Shown: piece by piece, positions 22,000-34,770 of the stretch | How the letters are laid out: every line of letters begins with the position of its first letter | Numbering within the stretch: position 1 is the first letter of the stretch | From: Isoetes taiwanensis | Taxonomy: Eukaryota; Streptophyta; Lycopodiopsida; Isoetales; Isoetaceae | Assembly (NCBI GenBank): GCA_021234155.1 | Contig: JAJEKV010000102.1 | Coordinates: 2,166,456-2,230,455, forward strand | Direction: 5' to 3' | Length of the DNA: 64,000 nucleotides | The notes under the pieces: model-generated | Databases searched by the model: none | Seen by the model: the letters and a program-made list of their open reading frames with translations, nothing else | What the model was told of the DNA's origin: nothing | Made by a program: the position numbers and the translations under genes

Positions 22000-24645
22000 A
22001 ACTATGGGTCGCCAATGATAAACAAGGCCCCCGCCCATGCTGAAGAAACCCCGCACCTCAGCCCCAACAACCACGAGCCCCATCTCCTTCTCAAGCCACC
22101 TTGGATCAACAAGCTCAAGAAGAAATTTATCAAGCCATGAATCCTCTGGTTCAACATTCCAACTGGGTTTGATTGGTTTCCCACCAAACTCAAGGTAGTT
22201 GCCCTTACCTTCTTACACCTCAGGACACCAGGTCTACTTATGCGGTGGAAACTATTCCAGCCGACGCTCCTTTTAAATCTGTTCATTTCACGCCTGATCT
22301 TGATCATATGATGACGATTGTCACACCTAAACTCCGGCAAAGTATTCTCCACCTCATACAACCAGCGGAAGACCGAACCTTGGCCAGTGTCCATGCCACT
22401 ACTCTTTCTCAACCCAAGGAAGCTGAACCTTCTACGCCCCCTCCCCCTCCCTTGCTGCCGTAAAACATACATATCTATATATTGTTGGAGAAGTTGAACT
22501 CCTGAAAGAGGTAACTGCCTTCTTACCTCAAGACAGCTTTCCGTGGATACCTCCAGTGCGTCCACCAGTATCCCTTTGGAGCTACAAGAAGAGCTGGCCA
22601 AATTTAAAATTCTCCTGAGTTTGTCTACTATTCTTAAACTTTGTCCTGCACTCCGTGAACAATTACCCTTGCCCACAGTTCTTGTTGGAGCTGTGGCAAC
22701 TTTGACACCAACGGTCCACGCCACAGTATGTGCTTAGCAAGTCAATCATGTCCAAATCGATGGGGGTAGCATGATAAATCTCATTATGGACAAACTATGC
22801 CATCAATTAGGCATTAAACAACTATAACAAGTGCCGTGTGATATCACGTTTGCCAATGGCTACATTACATACCTACAAGGCATCATGCCTCAGTTTACTA
22901 TCAATATAGGCGATCTTAAGTTTTCACTTGAATTTGATGTCTGGTGAGAAGGTGAAGACCCTGGTGATTACGAAATGCTTGTTGGTCGCCCCTTTCTTCA
23001 CCAAGCTAAGAATATTCATTATTGGGCCATCGATGGACTAGTCATCATAGATGGGAGTCTCATTGCCGCCATGGATCTTGAAATATGCCAACTTATTGTT
23101 GTAGAACAGGTGGAACCTTCGCTCTCTGATAGTGATGCGGAGGATGTTCAAAATATATACGTTCAAACTCCCCCACCTGCGCTGCTTCTCACTGCCTATC
23201 CCGAATATGCAGACCCATGGGGCGACAAGACTCTGAATCAAGTTCAAACTATTGCCACTCTGGTAGATCCATACTTAACACCTTGCAATCAAGTTACCGT
23301 GGTACCCTCTCTTGATGATGATGATGATAATATGGGTTCAGAACTTCCAACACCCATACCACCACCTCAGGGGGATTCGCCCCCAACTCCTCTATTTTTT
23401 ACCACGGCCAATGCAGCACCTCCAGTTCTGCTGCAAGCTCCGGCATGTTAGGTCACAGATGCTGAGGTCATTCCCCACATCCAAACTTCTGAGGTTGAGA
23501 TCGTTGACCTGGGCACAAATCAACCTATTAGATTGACGAGTGGACTTTCTCCTCCCTTCCGTGAGAAAGCTGTGAAACTTTTCAAGAGGTTCAAACACAT
23601 CTTTGCCGGGAGTTATAAGGATCTCCAAAGAATTAAGAAAGATTTGGGAGAACTCACAATTCCCGCCCTACCTAGCAATGACAATACAGGCTCAACCCAA
23701 ATTACAGAGATTGTGTCAAAGCAGAAATAAACTTCTGAACTATGAAGTAAAACACTCTGAGTGGGTGAGCCCTATCGTTGTTGCTCTACAACATGATGGC
23801 AAAATTCGTGTTTGCGTGAACTATGGAAAATTAATCAGGTTATGGAGCGGGATCATTTTCTATTACCTTTCACAGATCAAGTCCTGGAAGAAGCTGCTGA
23901 CCATGACATGTATTCCTTTATGGGTGGCTTTTCAGTGTACAATCGGATATCCATTCGCTCTGAAGGCCAAATCAAAACCACGTTCACGATGCCATGGGGC
24001 ATCTTTGCGTACAAGGTCGTTCCCTTTGGTCTTTCAAATTTGCCCTCCTCCTTTCAACAGATCATACTCTTAGTTTTCCAAGATTTCATGAAGGAAAATA
24101 CCTTTCTTCAAGTTTTTTGAGATGACTTCTCCGCTTATAGCACAGAAGATAACCACCTTTCCAAATTAGAGCTTGTCTTTCAAAAATGTGACAAGTCTGG
24201 CATAAATCTCAATCCAAAAAAATGCACTTTCTACGTCACTGTGTGGTCAGCAAGCAAGGCATCACCATGGATCCCGCCAAAATCAGTTGTGTCCTCTAGG
24301 TAAAATCTCCAACCAACATCAAGGAGACTCGGTCTTTACTAGGCAAGGTGAATTATTATGCTACCTTCATTCCTGACCTCGCAGAGAAAGCGGACCCCAT
24401 CCATAAACTCACATGAGATGAGGCCAATTGGGTGTGGAACCCCCACACAGACATGACTTTTCAACAATTAAGAGTTTTACTCAGCCTTTACAATTGGTGT
24501 TGTTTTCTCTCAAGAATATGAACCTCATAAGCATAAGCCCATTCGTTTTGCCAGTTGGAAGCTAAACCCTGCAGGACGGAATTATTCTGCCACAGAGCAT
24601 GAAGCTCTTGGTCTTATCTTTTGTGTTTAACGCTTCCGCCATCCA
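22000..24645 (+). pseudogene. Ty3/gypsy pol remnant: protease, reverse transcriptase, RNase H
   Basis: A plus-strand gypsy polyprotein in pieces. A Gln/Pro-rich Gag end lies at about 22010-22460. The retropepsin region (about 22745-23060) shows VQIDGGSMINLI where DSGA/S is usual, and a GRPFLHQA segment. The reverse transcriptase (about 23750-24330) has GWVSPIVV-like, KIRVCVNY, TTFTMPWGIFAYKVVPFGLS and NLPSSFQ motifs. Its catalytic FxDD reads F-stop-D-D, with TGA at 24118-24120. RNase H starts at about 24480 (GVVFSQEYEPH, RNYSATEHEALGLIF) and is cut off near 24630. Integrase is missing. Many stops show an old, inactive copy. Confidence 0.82.
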
Positions 24646-24905
24646 TGGGCGGGAGCGCTCCAGTCAATAGATACTGCTGATAATCATGGAACCAGTGAGG
24701 CATGACAATAACCGAAAATAATTGGGCATCTGGGAACGTACCTAAAACACCTGAGGATGGATCATCCGTATGAATGTATGAGAGATAGTCTGGGATAGTG
24801 TGAGACCTCTCGGACTTATGTATGATCTCGAAAGGGGCAAATTCCTGGAGAATGGGAACCCATTGTGCAATACGGCCCATGGGAGTGGTTTTGTTGATCA
24901 AGTAA
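24614..24905 (-). pseudogene. Inverted gypsy RNase H/connection fragment
   Basis: On the minus strand, NKTTPMGRIAQWVPILQEF followed by PFEIIHKSERSHTIPDYLS matches the end of gypsy RNase H (the GRxARWxxxLQEF...VADxLSR pattern). It lies head-on against the plus-strand RNase H that breaks at about 24630-24640. The two pieces must come from separate insertions or an inversion. Confidence 0.7.
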
Positions 24906-25740
24906 AGAAGGGGGCCTGATCATAAAACAAAAAACTTGAAAGAGGACTATGGTGATTAAAATTTCATAGGAGACTAAAGATATTAGGTCATAAAATGGCC
25001 TTAGAAAACGTGCAAAACAAAACGCCGGAACAAGGAACGTGTGAATGTTTGTCAATATAGGATATTGAAGATGAATTAGTGCGAAATTTTCTGTTGACGT
25101 CATGGAACTGGGCAGTACCGCCTGCCCACTCTAATTCTACCCCAGCCTGTTTTGCACTCTATTTCTTAAGATGCAACCGATCTCAAGCTTTCATGCCCTA
25201 GACAAAACCGGCGGCCTTACACAAAATTGACGCATGTTGCTCAAATTTTCTTCTTTTGTGCTTCCATTTGTTCTATGGTCCCAAAAGACCATCTATTCAA
25301 AAGGTAAGATAGGCTTCAGCTTAAGAAAATGAGGTATTTGCTCTCCGTGTTAAAAGAAAATGGATTTGGCTAGCTATGACGGATTTTGTGAATAGAGTGG
25401 CTCTGACATTTGAGTTCAGAGTGCGGCATAGCTTTGTTAGATTTTACTCTTCGGATTTGATTCGCAAAATAAGCTATCAAGTGACAATTTGATTTAAATA
25501 TGCGTCGACAACACTATCATGCACAAACATCAACAAAAATCTAATTTTCAATTTCTTCAAGACATCCGACAGCGATCTTGGCTTCACTTTTAGTGTCGAA
25601 TTCATACCACAAATTCGGCCGACGCCACCCAAGCTACTAGACAAAACCGGGTTATATCAAGGTTACTTTTGCTTGTTTTTCTGAATTTTTTTTTCCTAAA
25701 TCTGGCTGCAGTAGAGTTCAGGAGCTTCTAAAAAACGTAC

Positions 25741-25866
25741 TGAAATTTTAAGGTGGGTTAAAATTTTGTCGAAGAATTTCACTCACCCTGAAATTTTAGA
25801 AGGAATCACGGCCCGCCAAGTTATCTCAAAATTTCCTTTTGAAATTTCAAGGTGAGTGAAATTTCT
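25741..25866. repeat. Inverted repeat, 22-bp arms, with a third diverged copy
   Basis: AATTTCACTCACCCTGAAAT at 25775 is the near-exact reverse complement of 25841-25866 (GAAATTTCAAGGTGAGTGAA). The arms are separated by about 44 bp. A diverged direct copy of the right arm lies at 25741-25766. Could be a small MITE or a foldback remnant. Confidence 0.65.
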
Positions 25867-26984
25867 CCTTCCGTAATGACCAAAAGCTTTAAATTACGGC
25901 ATTATTCCCTTTAAATTATACGACGTAATTTTGCCCCCGGTTCTGCGATGCCACTTTTGAGACTTCCTCTGCTTGCCTTGTTTTAAGATTTTTTTTTTTT
26001 GGCAGATGAAGATGTCGCATTCGCATTCATCAGATGAAGATTTTTTTTCATTCGAGCAGAAGATTTTTTTTCATTCGAGCAGAGGACAGGTCTGAGGCGC
26101 AGATCTCCTTTTCATTGGCTTAGCACCCTGTGTTTGAATTAAACACAAAATTAAAACCACACAAATCGAAGCTCTACGTTAACTGTAAGTACCATGTTTT
26201 TTGACCCAAATCATAGAAACGGAAGCGCCCAATACTTGGTTCTTTGTGAATATTGGACCTATTCAACCAGAACATGTATCTTAGTATTTTATTTTGTATC
26301 CAACCACTGTTTTTAGTAATTCATCACGAGGCTTTGATTTCTCGTTTTCTGTTTAGATTCGTAAATCAACATAGAAGCAAGAGAAAGGAGGAGAAGCAAA
26401 TAAAGAGCCCACATGCAAATTGCTCTGCCAGAGGGTCTAGTCCCTTTCCGGCATTGGATTTCAAGCAATTTATTTTGCTTTTTGAATGACCCACAAAGGA
26501 TAAAACTATAGAATGCTTCAAATTGTCTCAGAAAACTTTGGCAAGCTCTGAAGGGCGGAGGAGATTTAAAGCTCCAGGTTATTACGTCCGATAATTTCCA
26601 CTGGTCATATATTACGCCGCTCGTGCACTGCCTCATCTGGCGGAGCCGCTAGAGCCTTTACAAGGCGTAATGATCCTCCCTCTGGAAATTACCTAGTACA
26701 TTAAGTTAACTTCACAAAATATAGAAACCAGAAATATTGTCAAATCAAAACATTGGAATCACAACCCGACAAGCAACTGACATGGAAAAGTATGGATGAA
26801 TCCGCAAGGAAATACAGGAACGAAATAACCAATATAAATTGCCGATGTCATCTAAGCATCCTTCACATGAAGTGTGGTCATTGCGATGAACTTGCCAAGC
26901 ACGTGGATCTCAAATGGAAGGCGAACATCACCTTAGGCAGTTAGGGAATGCCATCAAATCGACAGATCTAACTTGCTTCCTCCT

Positions 26985-27170
26985 TATCGCAGTCAATTGA
27001 TATTGCTCCTTATCCAGAGTCAATTGACACTTGAATTATAGAATTATCGCAGCCTTATCCAGTCAATAGAATTATCGCAGTCAATAGAATTATCGCAGCC
27101 TTATCCAGCCTTATTGCTTCCTCCTTATCGCAGTCAATAGAATTATCGCAGCCTTATCCAGAGTCTATAT
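26985..27170 (+). repeat. Scrambled short tandem repeats
   Basis: The words TATCGCAGTCAAT, AGAATTATCGCAG and CCTTATCCAG recur about four to six times each in varying order. This looks like a higher-order microsatellite built from two alternating 13-17 bp units. Confidence 0.7.
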
Positions 27171-28569
27171 GATATTCTGAATAAATTGAATAAATTATCT
27201 TATTTATAGCTTCTAAGAACAGAAACGGCAAGGTTCAGTGTTTACAAGGACAAACCAAGAATGACATCATTGATTTTGAGTATATAGAGTGTGATGGTGA
27301 TTTACGGAACTGCTTTGGAATTTAAATGGACAACAAAGAAATTATTAGCAACATACCCTTTATCTCCTAGGAGACTTTCACTACTGCATCTACATATCCT
27401 GCATTACCAATCAGAGATAATTGTAACTTGAAAAAGGACATATATCAGAACAATCTCCCATCTTTCTCAAATTTCATTACCATCTTTTCCAAACAATCAT
27501 AGAAGCCCAAGCCCCAACTATGAGACCTCACTGCAGACCACCTCCCCAGTCAATGACTGCAAATACAACAGTATACATGTCAGCTATTCTACATGCATGT
27601 ATCCTAACAACTCTAACCATTAACAAATTTTCTTAGATTTGTCTATGCAGGCTAAAACGGAATACTACCCCTTCCGATCTCTAACAGTCGATGCTGGCAA
27701 AAACATAGCACATGAAGATTTAACCTTGAAAAGGAAAAACGAGCAGATAGTTCATGACTACTGTACGACAATTTGGAGTGGATTACACAAATGTGCAGTT
27801 GCTAGAATACCAACTGTATGAGTTGTGGTGGCATTGGCAGCCAGCAATTTGACCTTTTTGGCAACTACAATTTAAGCCTTTCGCAATGGAAATTTGACTA
27901 AAAATGATAATTCCAAAAACAACAGGCCATGTTTCCTTTTATGAAGGAAATGCTATTACTTGGGCCTCAAAAAAGCAGCCTGCTGTAAGCCTCAGTAGTG
28001 TTGCGGCTTAAAACTGTTACTCATTGTCAGGATTTGCAAGAGACGATAGTCACAACAGTTTTGTTTTGTGGATAAATCTGGTGCAATTGATTCGTCAAAA
28101 AGGACCAAAACCTGCAACAAAGCATTTGGATACCCAGGTTGGTTTTATCAACGAACAGTTGGAATTCTCCACTTTGGATATGAAATACTGTTCAACAAAG
28201 ATCCAGCTAGCTGATGAATGTTAAAAGCATTAATGCCACCACACTCATACATTAATGTATTCTCCTTTGAGCATACTTGTTGACTCTGTTGCATTTCCAG
28301 CCTTCTCGAGCAAAGTTTGTATTTACATTTTATTCTGCGCAATTTCGTATTTTAATTTAAGATCAAGCATGATACTATGACAATAATGTTACACATAGGA
28401 ATTATTCCCTATCCAACTTGTAGAAAAAGATTTAAAAGAGCACGGACAACTAATTCTAAGCAAGATATGCAGAAAGAAACTGAGCCCCAATATCATGCAT
28501 ATACTCCACGCATGCAATAACCATTGCATGCATTGCAAGATAAGCATGCCAGAAAGAGGCAAACCTGAT

Positions 28570-28690
28570 GAACTACGGTAATGGCATGGGTTCTTACAGC
28601 TGCTCGTCTAATAGATAATCCATTTTCACTAAATGCTTCAGAAGTCTTTGAACAAATTCCACTATTACATGGTTCCAGCCTCAAACTCAA
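28570..28690 (-). pseudogene. Possible ACT-domain repeat (ACR-like) exon fragment
   Basis: The minus-strand frame encodes SKTSEAFSENGLSIRRAAV and ends at a GTTTGC donor after VVHQ. The ENGLSIRRAAV core resembles the helix-turn of ACT domains in plant ACR proteins (family pattern FRENGLxVxRAEV), which bind amino acids and act in nitrogen sensing. No other exon of such a gene is visible within a few kilobases. The match is one short segment, so this is tentative. Confidence 0.25.
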
Positions 28691-28699
28691 ACCTGTCAT

Positions 28700-29640
28700 T
28701 TACAAAAACATATCAAGCAATGAGATAACGTACAACAAAAAATAACTTAAAGCATTAAAGTAGACTTAAACTAGCACCACCAAAAGCCAGGTTGAATAAA
28801 ATTAACTTAAACTCGAAAAATTAGCACCACCAAAAACCAAAGGGTTAAATTAAACATGAAAAAAAAAAGTTTGCAAAGGTCCTACATGAACTATAACTTA
28901 AACAAATAAAAAGTGGGCGTAGAGATGAACTTTGACGAACACAAATGTACTATCAAATGTCATAAAAGGTACATGAACTGTAAGATAAAACAAATTAGAA
29001 GCAATATTCCTGAACAATAACTTCATCATTCAAAAGACTACAACAATATCATGGCAAAACCATCTATTCGCAAAACAGATAGCACAGATACCTGTAAAGT
29101 GATATGGATCATCTTCAAATGATGCAATGGCCATAATAACAGTAGTATGTCTGTATGCTCACAGCCTGTATAAACACATATTGTCAATATGACGAAATAC
29201 ACACCTTGAGGAACAATCAAAAGATTTCTATATGCCTGAAATCTGCACTATCAACAATCTGTCCGGCTCACACCCCACCATTATGCTTATTCCAGCATCA
29301 TGGCAAAGATTGCATTGGAGAATTCTCTTATTTTCGTTCTTTCTACTAAAAAAAATAAAACATCTTCAGCAGTAGAAGAGCATGACTAGAGCAACAAATG
29401 CAAGAAACGAACCAGATCTACATCTATGCAAGACCCATTGCAAGAAATAAAAACTGGAAATGAATAAACTGGTCGTTTAATGTCTATAATCAAGCAGTTT
29501 CATCAATTTATAGCAGCTCCAATCCTGGTTTCAGCCACTTTCAGTGGACATCATCCACATAAAAAACGTAACCCATCAACAATTTTGCTGTGTTCTTTGT
29601 TATTTTCCTTATTCTGTTTTCAGGAGTGGCACTTACACCA
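28700..29640. other. Downstream flank of Cactin, no gene recognised
   Basis: AT-rich sequence downstream of the Cactin stop codon. No domain or RNA gene is visible; it presumably contains that gene's 3' untranslated region. Confidence 0.45.
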
Positions 29641-29646
29641 ACACAA

Positions 29647-31920
29647 TTATCGCCTATAGCGATATCGTTGGAAATTAATATACACGTGAAGAATTCCCCT
29701 TTCGAAGGTGCATTTAAATCCTTTTTTGTGAGAATATTCCCACTCTTTGTTGACAATGCGAAATGCAACATCTTCGTATGGAGGGCCTGCATGAAACCGA
29801 ATTACACAGGTCTCTCCATTACTCCCATCTGCTTCAATAACATATTTTGGAGTTTTTGACTTGTCTACAAGATCTGGATAAAAGATGTTGAACTTATATC
29901 CTTGGACAATCTTTGGTGGTGGATTATCGTGATCATAATGTGTCTGATTATATTTATTCCATTCATATCCTGTATGGACCCGATTGAAGTACTTAGGCTT
30001 CCGCGGACGATATTTATCATGCCACCAATATACCTGGGACTCGATATTGACTTCAGCATTAGAACCAAGAATTGCATCACCTTCTTCCATACCTCCCATT
30101 GCTTTCAAAACCAAAGCCCTTTCTTGGCCAGTAAGTTCCATATCATCTTCAGCACCAGAAGCTGCCCCTTGCAACCTTCGCCGTTGCTCCTCCAACACCT
30201 CAGCTCGTCTTCGTTGCAATTCTTCCTTATCAGCTTCGGGTTCAACCACCTCATCTCCTTCGTATGCATGAAGTAATTCAGGAGAAAAAGATCCTGCCTC
30301 ATTATGTTCTTCCTTATCTTCAGTTTCAACCACTGGAGAATATGAGTCAGGATCTTCATCTGAACTCTCAACATGTTCAACCTTCTGTTCTGAGACCTTC
30401 ATCTCACCAGATGAGTGTTGCCGCAGCAAATATTGATGCAGCAGATCAGCATGAATTTCCCTCAAGTGTGCCTTTGCCTTGTAAATATGTAGTCGCTTTA
30501 ATAAAACTTCCCAAAACTCAACCACCTTAGCAGTGCCTGAACGCATGTCTGATTCAATCTTTTCTTGCCACTTTTCTAAGTTAATGAAGCTCATTCTTTC
30601 CAGCTTATTTGTGACATCAACAGCAACACTATCATGCAGGCCCATATCTTCAGCTACAAGCTCAGGTGGTGGTGCTTCTCCACGAACACGGGCACGATCA
30701 AGTGCATCCCTTTTACGTGCTTCTGATATCTCCCACTCACAGACAATCATCATTGCCTCCCAGAACTCAATATGAGTCGGTGTCGCTCGGTCAAGCTCGA
30801 GATGCATCTTAATATCTTGACGAAGCTCTTCCAATTCCTTGACAGTAAGACCCTGCAACCAACAGAAATGCTTATAAGCCATCATACCATTTAAACAACT
30901 ACATATTGTGTGCAGATTTTATGTCCTCTTGCAAGACCTTTGTTGCCACTATTCACATAAAAAAAGAAGGCATCAACTGAAACCATTCCTCCTTTTTTTA
31001 CTTGGCACGCGAAAAATTAAGCTCAAGCATATACCTTATATATTTTGTACGGCTCTGTAATTTCAACATCAAATTCTGTTGAAAGATTAAGATTCTTTGA
31101 AAGCACATCAATGGGTTTCGCACGCCCCTCTTTTAATCGAATCTCAGCTCGTGCTTTGCTTTGTCCAAAATGGAACTCCTCTTCCTTTTGTTCCCAATCT
31201 TGAAATTCGGCCCGTGCCCTTTCCCTTGCCAGCATTGCCATCTCCTCTTCACGTCTGGCTTTCTCCATTGCACGTTCTTCTCTTCGCTTCTTCACCTTCT
31301 CAATTTCACCCATTCGTCTTTTCTGACGTTGTTTTTCAGCTTTCACAGATAAATCTTTTAAAGAGATGCCTCTTGAAACATCTCGTTCTATTTTCTTCCG
31401 CCAAACAAACCTTCAGAAATTTTGAATTAGTAATTTTGACATGACAGTTGTTATGTTATAAGCCACAGCAACAAATATCTACTAATATGTACTGTGTAAA
31501 TGACTGTATATGATTTGCAAAATGGTTCTTCCGAAGGACACATGCGAGAGTTACAAAGCAAAGCAGAAACATGCCTACATTAGTATCTATTTTTCGTTCA
31601 TGTATAGATACTCACTTTTCTGTCAAATTTGAGTCACCAAATGGGTTGCTGTCATTGGAATAACCTGAAACAGTTTGTGTCTTCATTTTCCTTGCCACTT
31701 TCATTGCCTTGCGTTGAGCTTTTTTAGCCATGTATTCATTAATCTCTTCTTCAGTGGGCTCCCATCTGCGGGGACTGTGGTTTGTATCTGAAGAAACTTC
31801 GCTTTTCAAATCACTTGAGGAGTAGTCCTTCCGCTTTCTACTTCTTTTATGCTTTGCATCTCGTGCCCTTGATTCCGAGGCGTGACGATCTTTTGAGCTT
31901 CCGCTAGGATCGCGACCCAT
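29647..31920 (-). CDS. CTN: Cactin homologue, three exons
   Basis: Exons inferred from splice sites and frame: 31920-31616, 31410-31035 and 30852-29647. They join cleanly to about 628 residues ending at the TAA at 29647. Cactin is a conserved nuclear protein associated with the spliceosome and needed for embryo development in Arabidopsis. The N-terminal part (residues 1-100) is Ser/Arg/Lys-rich with RSRKRKDYSSSD, RRWEPTEEEINEYMAKKAQ and an SNPFGDSNLTEKF segment. The middle is a highly charged helical region (KAEKQRQKRRMGEIEKVKKR) and the Cactin mid domain (YKIYKGLTVKELEELRQDIK). The C-terminal Cactin domain holds YWWHDKYRPRKPKYFNRVH, TGYEWNKYNQTHYDHDNPPPK and the hallmark end INFQRYRYRR. All domains are present and unbroken, so the gene looks functional. 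Confidence 0.96.
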
Positions 31921-32575
31921 AGAATTGGGTTTAGGGTTTGTGGAGCTTTTCCATCCTTACGGTTTCGACAAAGGTGTATTCCAATGAAGACCTGACAAAC
32001 GGTGACCGTATATATGTATTTTGACAATTTTCGAAGCTCCAAGAAAGTAAGGGCCCATCTCCATTAGGCTCTTTTTGGGGCGTTCCTGTGCCACATGCCG
32101 ACTATTAGTTTTACAGGAACTGAATTAGGATGACATGGCACAGAATCCGGCAAAATTTTCAGATGCTCCTTCACTCCATCTGAAAAACTGAAGTCGCCCT
32201 GGAGTTTTTCGTTTTTCTGAAGCTTTTTGTCTTGTAGCCAGTCTCCGCCATAGATTTCTGTCTTGTAGCTAGTTTAGCCATCATGATTTTGGTTCTTGCT
32301 CCACTTCGAGAGCTCGGAGTACCTATTTTCAATGGAAATGGTCTTGATTTGGAGGCTTGCGCTTTGCTTACGTGATAAAACCCAGAAACTGGGTTTTTCT
32401 GTAATGGGGATCCGCCCTAACTAGGCTTTTAACTTAGGGTATGGTGGATGTTCTTTGAATACGTGGCATCAAAGTTCCCTAATTTAAGTAACGGTTTTTA
32501 TGGGGTGATTCCACACGTAAAACACAAATAAATCCATGTAGACATATTAAAGGATCAAGAAAAATTAATTAAATT
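31921..32575. other. Cactin upstream region up to the Harbinger end
   Basis: Probable 5' untranslated and promoter sequence of Cactin, then AT-rich flank of the transposon. I see no clear TATA box or other named site. Confidence 0.4.
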
Positions 32576-32945
32576 AGGGTCCATTCAGACCCGTGGTTAA
32601 GTTAAGTTAAGTTAAAAAAAAATTAACTAGCTAGTTTAACTTAACTATAACAATTGTATTCGCACCCAAAAGGGTTAACTTCCTATTAAATACTAAACTT
32701 AACTAGGACAAGCAAAATATGTTCACACCCACCATAGTTAAGTTAATAATTTTAACCTAACTAAACAACATGGGTTGTTGTTCAGACATTGTCCTATTAG
32801 GTTAGTAGTAACCGAAATGCCTTCGCACACGCCATTAGTTAAGTTACAACTTTAACTTAACTAGAATGCCTTCAGACCATTCTAGTTAAGTTTATTCTTT
32901 TAAACTTAACCAATTGCCTTCACACATGTTCTAGTTAAGTTATCT
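32576..32945. repeat. Harbinger left TIR and subterminal repeat array
   Basis: Besides the TIR, seven copies of the pattern TTC[AG][CG]AC followed by AGTTAAGTTA-like sequence begin at 32584, 32659, 32722, 32781, 32822, 32871 and 32919, spaced 41-75 bp. Such arrays are common transposase or Myb-protein binding regions. The right end (40915-41076) has fewer, more diverged copies such as GTGTGAAGGCAATTGTAGTT. Confidence 0.75.
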
Positions 32946-33182
32946 ACATGTTCAATGATTTTGCTTTATTTACCTACCTTTAGATATAAAATTACAATAA
33001 TATAAAGTCTATATGCCAAACAAAATATACCATACTATGTTTTGAGCATACTAACGAAATATAGATATCTTTTTATGGCATAAAGTTATGATCATATGAG
33101 TTAACATACAATTACAATGAGTTCGTATGACGAAAACGTATACCATACATTATAAACTTACGAGTAAAAGCAGTTTCTAGAT

Positions 33183-34770
33183 TCATGTAAATACCAAGTA
33201 CTCTTTCAAGGATTCTCGAATATTAAGACCCTCTTGAATCTCAAGACTCTCTAATGTGCCGCTCTCAACTTCATTATTATCTTCAAGGCCCTCTACCATA
33301 GAAGTTCCACTGTCAACTTCATTGTCATCATCATTATTCTCAACTTCATGATCATTATCATTCCCTTCAAGTTGTCGAAGTCTTAATTGTTCCAACTCCT
33401 CATCCACATTAGCTTCACCAATATCAATTAGCAGATTGTGAAGGATGCAACATGCATGTGCAACTGTTGGAACATACATGGGCTTCATCCGCAACCTTGT
33501 GTCAAGACATTTGAACTTGCCTTTTAAGAGCCCAAATGCTTGCTCGATGTATAAGCGTCCACGTTTCAACTTCTTGTTAAATATAGCCTCTACAAATACA
33601 ACAATGTTATTTAAATATTCAAAAAGACAATAGAAAGAACTAACTTCTTACCCGCAATAGTTAATTGCCTAGGATCCTTCTGATATGGTACCATCAACCA
33701 TGAAGAACATTTATAACCATTATCTCCCAACAAGTATGGTTTTAGCTCCCTCCTAAAGACAATATCCACAGTAGGTGCTTGCAATAGTTGGCATTATTCA
33801 ATCCTTTTCTTGAAACATGAATTTCTCAATACTCTAACATCATGTACAGATCCAGGATATCCACAAAATATGTCCAGGAATCTTCGCTTTGTATCACAAA
33901 CTGCTTGCATAATGATGCTAAATTTGCATTTTCTATCGTAGTAATCAAACCCAGCTGGACCTGCAGGTTGTATGATTTCAAAGTGGGTACAATCGATTGC
34001 ACCAGCTGCAAAAGCAAAAGTGTTAGTCACGAGTTGTTTTGCTGGTTCATCCTTCACACAAGATCATCATATCTATAAGTTATCCTAATTCCATTCAAGC
34101 TCATCTCATTCTTGAATTCTACAGCTGAAGCATAAATCAACAACAAATTTGACAAAATTGAAATCAACAACAAAATTGACAAAAGCATAGATCACAAGAC
34201 TGAAACTCACCAACATTTGGCAATTTCGAAACTTGTTGAAATCCAGCACTGATCTCCTCTAAGTCTGCACCTGATGGGAATTCTATTTTATGTCCAAACA
34301 CTTCCACAATAGCTTTGCAAACTTCCATCACTATCATATGTGCACTACTCTCCCCTATACCAAATTTCTCCGATAGGATAAAATAATCTGACCCTCTAAA
34401 CAATTTTAGCAGGGATAGCCTTTCTATAATGCGTGTCTTGCTTTTCAATCTCATCACTCAAACTGTTGCATAAAAACTCAAAGCAATCCTTTGACATCCT
34501 AAACGTCCTCTTCCATCTTGCATCATCGTAATATCCCTTTACGAAGCGATCAAACCAAGTAAAGCTTCTTGGCTTCACCCACCACTCGCCTAAACGATGT
34601 CCACAAATGTTCTCATACCCTAAAGCTTGCAATGTGGTAACCTCATCTTGTACTAGCTTGCCGATGGAGTTATCTTCATTTTGTTGTAGCAGCAGCGTTA
34701 AGATTGTGATATATCCAGCCATTACTATCATCATTCCTTGTACTAGTCGATCTTGGTCCTCATTATAGAG
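33183..34770 (-). pseudogene. Harbinger DDE transposase (HARBI1-like), damaged
   Basis: Exons inferred: 34770-34211, 34005-33652 and 33589-33183. A first exon further upstream is not located. The N-terminal part shows WKRTFRMSKDCFEFLCNSL. Near 34425 the frame is lost between KAIPAKI and LFRGSDYFILSEKFGIGES. The catalytic core has AIDCTHF (first Asp), YPGSVHDVRVLRNS (second Asp), LLGDNGYKCSSWLMVPY and YIEQAFGLLKGKFKCL (Glu). A TAA at 33794-33796 interrupts it between KKRIE and CQLLQAP. All three acidic residues of the DDE triad are still present. The product would cut and paste the element with the Myb-like partner. The C-terminal acidic tail (EVENNDDDNEVDS) is unconserved. Confidence 0.85.

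Larger units (their letters stand above)
24906..28490. other. Long stretch without firm genes; small repeats
   Basis: No protein domain recognised in about 3.6 kb. Features seen are T-rich runs at 25686-25694, 25989-26000 and 26039-26070; an inverted repeat around 25741-25866; and a short-word repeat cluster at 26985-27170. The rest looks like decayed intergenic or intronic DNA. Confidence 0.45.

Noticed and set aside
22002-22724. A 240-codon open frame on the minus strand
   Set aside because: It overlaps the plus-strand gypsy gag-to-protease region, which has recognisable homology further on; the minus product is Arg/Ser/Leu-rich with no domain, so it is an antisense shadow.
26985-27170. 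CRISPR-like array
   Set aside because: Repeats are irregular, adjacent and AT-rich with no constant spacer length, in a plant nuclear context.
30264-30530. Plus-strand open frames across the Cactin exon
   Set aside because: Antisense of a well-supported Cactin exon with a conserved protein on the other strand.
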